Part shown: one piece after another, positions 60,363 to 64,000 of the stretch
Numbering within the stretch: the stretch's first letter is position 1
Layout of the letters: each line of letters starts with the position of its first letter
Assembly: GCF_900149705.1 (NCBI RefSeq)
Contig: NZ_LT703001.1
Span: forward strand, 3,404,001 to 3,468,000
Direction of reading: 5' to 3'
Origin: Sphingorhabdus sp. Alg231-15
GTDB taxonomy: Bacteria; Pseudomonadota; Alphaproteobacteria; Sphingomonadales; Sphingomonadaceae
DNA length: 64,000 nt
Made by a program: the position numbers and the translations under genes
The notes under the pieces: model-generated
What the model was told of the DNA's origin: nothing
What the model saw: the letters and a program-made list of their open reading frames with translations, nothing else
Database searches by the model: none

Positions 60363-61313
60363 ATGTCCGGCCATCACCATCATCACGGACATATCCACCA
60401 CAGCCATCACGATCGCCATGGCCCTCACGGCCACATGCCAACCAATTTCAGCCGTGCTTTCGCATTGGGCATTACACTTAACGTCATCTATATCATTGTC
60501 GAAGTGGTTTTCGGATTGCTGTCAGGCTCCATGGCGTTACTCGCCGATGCTGGGCATAATCTCTCCGATGTCCTGGGGTTGGCCGTTGCATGGGCAGGTG
60601 CAGAGCTCTCCAAGAAGCCGCCAAGCAAGCAGTTTACCTACGGTCTCGGTGGGTCCTCGATACTGGCGGCGCTGCTAAACGGCCTGTTCTTGCTGCTTGC
60701 GTGTGGGGCCATTGCTTGGGAAGCCATAGAACGGTTTAGCGCTCCCAGTGAAGTAGCCTCGCAGACGGTCATTATTGTGGCATCCATTGGTATCGCGATT
60801 AACTTCGGCACTGCCATGTTGTTCATGCGTGGGCAGAAGGAAGATATAAATATCCGCGGCGCATTTCTGCACATGATGGCCGACGCTGCGGTTTCGGCGG
60901 GTGTTGTCATTGGCGGCATTGTTATTTTCTTCACTGGTAAAAACTGGATCGATCCACTCATTAGTCTGTTCATTGTGGCGCTTATCTTTTGGAGCACCTG
61001 GGGTCTGTTGTCTGAGGCGGTGCGGATGTCACTTGCCGGTGTACCCAGAGATATTGATGTGGAGGAGGTGTTGGAAGCGCTCTCGGAATTCCCGGGGGTG
61101 GAAACAGTTCACGATCTTCATATCTGGCCGATGAGCACAAGTGAAACGGCGATGACGGCACATCTGGTCATTCCCAGCGGACATCCGGGCAAAGACTTTC
61201 TCGCCAATGTACAAAAATCGATGAAAGACCGATTTGCGATCCACCACATGACGATCCAGATTGAGCTAGAAGATGAAGAGGCTGGATTTTGCCAGACGGA
61301 CTGCGGTTCCTAG
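60363..61313 (+). CDS. Cation diffusion facilitator (zinc-type) efflux transporter
   Basis: A 316-residue inner-membrane antiporter. The N-terminus is very His-rich (HHHHHGHIHHSHHDRH), a likely metal-binding tail. Six helices follow, with the transport-site pairs in LLADAGHNLSDVLG and HMMADAAVSAGVV (HxxxD and DxxxD type), as in ZitB/CzcD, which export Zn(II). The cytoplasmic C-terminal domain (about 215-300) has VETVHDLHIWPMS. The leader before it may control translation. I see no terminator after it. Confidence 0.94.
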   Translation: MSGHHHHHGHIHHSHHDRHGPHGHMPTNFSRAFALGITLNVIYIIVEVVFGLLSGSMALLADAGHNLSDVLGLAVAWAGAELSKKPPSKQFTYGLGGSSILAALLNGLFLLLACGAIAWEAIERFSAPSEVASQTVIIVASIGIAINFGTAMLFMRGQKEDINIRGAFLHMMADAAVSAGVVIGGIVIFFTGKNWIDPLISLFIVALIFWSTWGLLSEAVRMSLAGVPRDIDVEEVLEALSEFPGVETVHDLHIWPMSTSETAMTAHLVIPSGHPGKDFLANVQKSMKDRFAIHHMTIQIELEDEEAGFCQTDCGS

Positions 61314-61566
61314 GCTGTCTACTTAGCTCAAAACTTCTTCTGGCCCGAGAGACCATATTGACCAAACTTAACGTTGGAGGGCCTGAAAAACCTGGGCTAA
61401 TGATGATGACATGCTTGTCATATTAACCAAATAAATCGGCCACGACGTTAACTTTTGGATAAACATCAAATGCTATAAAAAGCCGCAAGCTGACAAATGG
61501 TCTCAATGGCCGAAGAAACTGCCATGGATGAGATTCTCCTTGGCGCAAATCGGGAATTAACTGGCA

Positions 61567-61920
61567 ATGAGCGGCAAGTCCAACCAGCGCGTGATAGACA
61601 AAAAGTTTAAGCGCGGCGATCATCGGATCTCGACCCGCGCCGGTGTCGAGATAGCGGCAGAGGTTCGGGAGCCAGGGCTCGGCCGTATTGAAGCCATGGT
61701 TATCGATCTTTCACTCTCTGGCTTTCGTATGCGCTGCATGACGAGGCTGACAGGGGAAAAAAATATCTTCATGACCCTGCCATCATTCGCAGCCATTGAA
61801 AGCAAGATTTGCTGGATTAAGGATGATTTTTTCGGTTGTGAATTTGTTCAACCCCTGCATCCGGCTGTGTTTGATCATATCGTATCACGATATCCGACCC
61901 TAAAAGTCGTAGAGGCGTAG
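61567..61920 (+). CDS. PilZ-domain protein
   Basis: A 117-residue single PilZ domain. The c-di-GMP-binding pieces are RGDHRISTRAGVEIAAEV (R-x3-R) and DLSLSGFRM (D-x-S-x2-G). Single PilZ proteins act as adaptors for motility or exopolysaccharide control. The 253 bases before it contain only a small hairpin (ATGACA-TGCT-TGTCAT, 61406-61421). The start codon has no good ribosome site. Confidence 0.87.
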   Translation: MSGKSNQRVIDKKFKRGDHRISTRAGVEIAAEVREPGLGRIEAMVIDLSLSGFRMRCMTRLTGEKNIFMTLPSFAAIESKICWIKDDFFGCEFVQPLHPAVFDHIVSRYPTLKVVEA

Positions 61921-61970
61921 CTTAGAACTACCATTGTATGATGGCGATTATCGGCTAGGCTGGCCGCGCT

Positions 61971-62495
61971 ATGACGAGAGGGTTTCTCAGGAAAATCAAA
62001 CTGTTGTTGATGGTCATTTTGGTCGTCGGCGGTTCATGGGCGTTGACACAATGGGTCGGCGGTGAAGAGACTATCATCATTAATGGCAGAAAAGTTACTG
62101 TTATTGATGGCGATAGCTTCAAGGATGCAGACGACGAATATCGTATCTATGGTATCGATGCTCCAGAATATCGACAGATATGTAAAGATTCAGAAAATCG
62201 CGATTGGCCATGCGGGAAGTCATCGCGCACTGCCCTGGAAACGGCGTTAGGTGAAGGCGAGCATAGCTGTGATGTTCGTGCCCGCGACCGATATGGTCGC
62301 ATGATTGTCACCTGTACAAACGCTGACAGGGATCTCGGTGCCTCTATGGTTGAGCAAGGCCACGCGATGTCTTCCGAAAATTTTGACCAAGTGATTTACG
62401 GCCGGGAAGAGGCAAGCGCAGAAAAGGCGAAGCGCGGCATCTGGCAGGGAGCGTTTGAAAAGCCTTCTAATTGGCGCGCTTCGCATCCTCGATAG
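61971..62495 (+). CDS. Staphylococcal-nuclease-like thermonuclease family protein
   Basis: A 174-residue protein with an N-terminal membrane anchor or signal (LLLMVILVVGGSWALTQWV). The SNase core is VTVIDGDSFKDADDEYRIYG with the Ca-binding Asp and first Arg, IDAPEYRQ with the catalytic Glu region, and VRARDRYGRMIV with the second Arg. GASMVEQGHA and AEKAKRGIWQG are also typical. It probably degrades nucleic acids outside the cytoplasm. Its end overlaps the convergent rhodanese gene by 29 bases. Confidence 0.92.
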   Translation: MTRGFLRKIKLLLMVILVVGGSWALTQWVGGEETIIINGRKVTVIDGDSFKDADDEYRIYGIDAPEYRQICKDSENRDWPCGKSSRTALETALGEGEHSCDVRARDRYGRMIVTCTNADRDLGASMVEQGHAMSSENFDQVIYGREEASAEKAKRGIWQGAFEKPSNWRASHPR

Positions 62496-63060
62496 GTTTT
62501 TGTGAAACCTGAAATGGGTTCACGGTTAAACTTCTCGGTGTTCCTTTCCATTGGGCAAGCGGATCAGCCATATGCGTGACATCATTCAGTTCGTAGATGT
62601 TTTCATATCCATAGCCGTATAGATTAATGAATGTCGGGATGTTCAGAGCGAGCGGAGCCCGTTTCAATACAATTGGCGGTACATCGTCTCGAAAATTATT
62701 ATTGCAATAGATCAGGATGGGTCGTGATTTGTCGCCCAAAATTTTGGTCAGTTTCTCTTCGGTAAAATCTGAAAAAGGTATGTTGATGGCACCTTCAATA
62801 TGGCCCTGTGCAAACGCGGCCGCAGATCGGCTGTCCAATATTATGGCGTCTGCCTGCTTTGCGATTCTCTTGAATCGCTTCAAATCGACGAGCCGCTCCT
62901 GTCGATAATCCGCGAGCTGCTCAGTCAGTTGAAGAAAACCGGTATAGTCCACCTGCGGGTTTACGGTTGTTTCTGAAGAAGGCTGATTCTGTGCTATAGC
63001 GGGTTGCAAGGAGAGGGTTGAAAGGATGGTGGCCAATGTCACCAGCGGTAATGTTTTCAT
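62467..63060 (-). CDS. Secreted rhodanese-like domain protein
   Basis: A 197-residue protein with signal peptide MKTLPLVTLATILSTLSLQPAIA. The rhodanese domain has AIILDSRSAAAFAQGHIEGAINIPFSDF and the active loop LIYCNNNFRDD, whose Cys would carry sulfane sulfur. The loop is more polar than in thiosulfate transferases. ATG 63060 starts the signal peptide; the frame extends 10 residues further. It is convergent and overlapping with the nuclease gene. Confidence 0.86.
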   Translation of the reverse strand: MKTLPLVTLATILSTLSLQPAIAQNQPSSETTVNPQVDYTGFLQLTEQLADYRQERLVDLKRFKRIAKQADAIILDSRSAAAFAQGHIEGAINIPFSDFTEEKLTKILGDKSRPILIYCNNNFRDDVPPIVLKRAPLALNIPTFINLYGYGYENIYELNDVTHMADPLAQWKGTPRSLTVNPFQVSQKPIEDAKRAN

Positions 63061-63221
63061 GATCTTTGTTCCCGTTTTCAAGACTTGCACTAAATCTAGA
63101 TTTTTCGGATTGCCAAAAGCTGAACCGGAACTAATCTGTCGAGCATATCTGGCGTTGCGCTTGAGTGAAATGAACCTATTGTCGTTTCACATATGCGAGC
63201 AGGATCGCAAACGGGGGAAGC

Positions 63222-63860
63222 GTGCACAATAATATCAAACCTAATTGGCTGTCGGAAATTGTCCGGCGCTTTTCGGTATTTGTTTATACGATCACAGGCT
63301 GGAAGGCCATTCAGGAAAACCCTGCGCCGCGCAAATGTGTGATTATCGCGGCACCGCACACCAGCAACTGGGATTTCATCTATTTTTTCGGTCTGACCAA
63401 CAGCTTGAAAATCAAATCCTACTGGATAGGCAAGGATACGCTATTCAAATGGCCCTTTGGTGACATGATGCGGCGGATGGGCGGTATCCCGGTGGACCGG
63501 TCGAAATCTCAAAATATGGTCGATGCGATGGTTGCGGAATTTGAAAAGCGCGACGATTTCATTCTAACGATTCCGCCAGAAGGGACGCGAGGCAATGTGC
63601 GGCAATGGCGGACCGGTTTCTATTATATCGCACTGAAGGCCAAGGTACCGTTGATCATCGGGATGATGGACTATGCTAAGAAAACCGGCGGGCTGGGCCC
63701 CGAGATCGAAGTAACCGGCGACTATGAGGCCGATATGGAAAAGGTCAGTAGCTATTATCACAGGGTCACCCCGAAATTCCCGGAAAAGGCCATGGACGAT
63801 ATTGTTCACACCAATCCCGATTCGACTCCGGGCGGAGGGCAGTCGGGAGAACCAAGATGA
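63222..63860 (+). CDS. Lysophospholipid acyltransferase-family protein
   Basis: A 212-residue PlsC-like acyltransferase. Motif I is PHTSNWD (H-x4-D), with GKDTLFKWPFGDMMRRMGGIPVDR as motif II and IPPEGTRG as motif III. It starts at GTG after GGGGGAAGC. This short type with no clear membrane anchor is common in alphaproteobacteria, and the acceptor lipid is not known. Its stop overlaps the start of the following gene. Confidence 0.9.
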   Translation: MHNNIKPNWLSEIVRRFSVFVYTITGWKAIQENPAPRKCVIIAAPHTSNWDFIYFFGLTNSLKIKSYWIGKDTLFKWPFGDMMRRMGGIPVDRSKSQNMVDAMVAEFEKRDDFILTIPPEGTRGNVRQWRTGFYYIALKAKVPLIIGMMDYAKKTGGLGPEIEVTGDYEADMEKVSSYYHRVTPKFPEKAMDDIVHTNPDSTPGGGQSGEPR

Positions 63861-64000
63861 CTCTACTGGCAGCATTGGGTCAAAATTTTATCCTTCTGGT
63901 CGTGGTCATGGTCATTCTCTGGCTGGTCTCCGTGAAGATCCGCGATGTGTCCTTTATCGATGCATTCTGGGCTTATGGCATGGCGATCATGGCCGGGGCG
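63857..64000 (+). CDS. DUF1295-family membrane protein (truncated by window edge)
   Basis: The first 48 residues of a membrane protein, starting at an ATGA overlap with the acyltransferase. A hydrophobic helix (FILLVVVMVILWLVSV) is followed by IRDVSFIDAFWAYGMAIMAG, the signature start of DUF1295/steroid 5-alpha-reductase-like proteins (usually [RN]-x-[DS]-x3-D-x2-W). The remainder lies outside the window. Confidence 0.75.
   Translation, partial: MTLLAALGQNFILLVVVMVILWLVSVKIRDVSFIDAFWAYGMAIMAGA

Noticed and set aside
1-64000. tRNA, rRNA, CRISPR arrays, transposases, prophage or integration sites
   Set aside because: I looked for cloverleaf-like segments, regularly spaced repeats and transposase or integrase motifs on both strands and saw none. 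A tRNAscan/Infernal run would be needed to exclude short RNAs firmly.

Overview
The window looks like chromosome from a sphingomonad (Alphaproteobacteria, Sphingomonadales; the mid-50s G+C impression and gene content suit Sphingorhabdus/Parasphingorhabdus/Sphingopyxis-like taxa). Supporting signs are a PEPxxWA-CTERM protein, an ATP12 chaperone, an RHH_4 protein, an AMP nucleosidase, an S1/P1 nuclease and many secreted hydrolases. I see no rRNA, tRNA, CRISPR array, transposase or prophage. About 65 protein genes cover nearly the whole window.

Layout. 1-8042 is a tightly packed plus-strand housekeeping run, with several ATGA or TAATG junctions: CoA-binding protein, TAT-exported molybdopterin oxidoreductase subunit, ferrochelatase, RHH protein, CrcB, RluC-type pseudouridine synthase, PaiB-like protein, HAD phosphatase, small membrane protein, ATP12. 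AMP nucleosidase follows behind a perfect palindrome. 9557-9968 is a structured non-coding stretch ending in an FNR-type box before an OmpW gene. A GIY-YIG protein gene at 10.8-11.1 kb has an inverted pair of REP-like hairpins just upstream.

12.6-18.7 kb is an apparent four-gene redox operon: (1) a flavoprotein fused to two cyclic-nucleotide-binding domains and four [4Fe-4S] motifs, (2) a cytochrome-b-like membrane protein, (3) an FHA-TM-decaheme c-type cytochrome, (4) a class III cyclic-nucleotide-phosphodiesterase-like metallophosphoesterase. It reads as an electron-transfer chain gated by cyclic nucleotides, and I know of no described equivalent. 18.8-31.9 kb holds a PEP-CTERM protein, a PAS-GGDEF-EAL-PilZ protein, an M3 peptidase, a beta-lactamase-fold lipoprotein, a haloalkane dehalogenase, a membrane LytTR regulator, an alpha/beta hydrolase, an S1/P1 nuclease and secreted proteins of unknown role.

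31.9-39.5 kb is a minus-strand run: a TIR-TM-LprI protein, then MFS transporter, RecQ, a DUF442 phosphatase, a sterol-desaturase-family enzyme and a GMC oxidoreductase. Divergent from the TIR gene is a TPR-SLOG-like-class III cyclase protein. A second TIR-membrane protein paired with a lipoprotein lies 4 kb away, beyond an ABC1 kinase and a histone-deacetylase-family gene. This TIR/SLOG/cyclase neighbourhood resembles nucleotide-signalling defence systems (Thoeris, Pycsar) without matching either.

45.6-59.4 kb carries a large TolB/amidohydrolase protein, a fasciclin lipoprotein, a divergent Lrp/LysE pair, serine hydrolase, lipase, M20 peptidase, MobA, a CHAP protein and RecF. Upstream of a PspC gene (59.6-60.2 kb) are two tandem genes, each for a 39-residue peptide, behind a good sigma-54 promoter match. 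They are followed by a zinc-type CDF transporter whose leader can fold to bury its ribosome binding site. The window ends with PilZ, nuclease, rhodanese and acyltransferase genes and a truncated DUF1295 gene.
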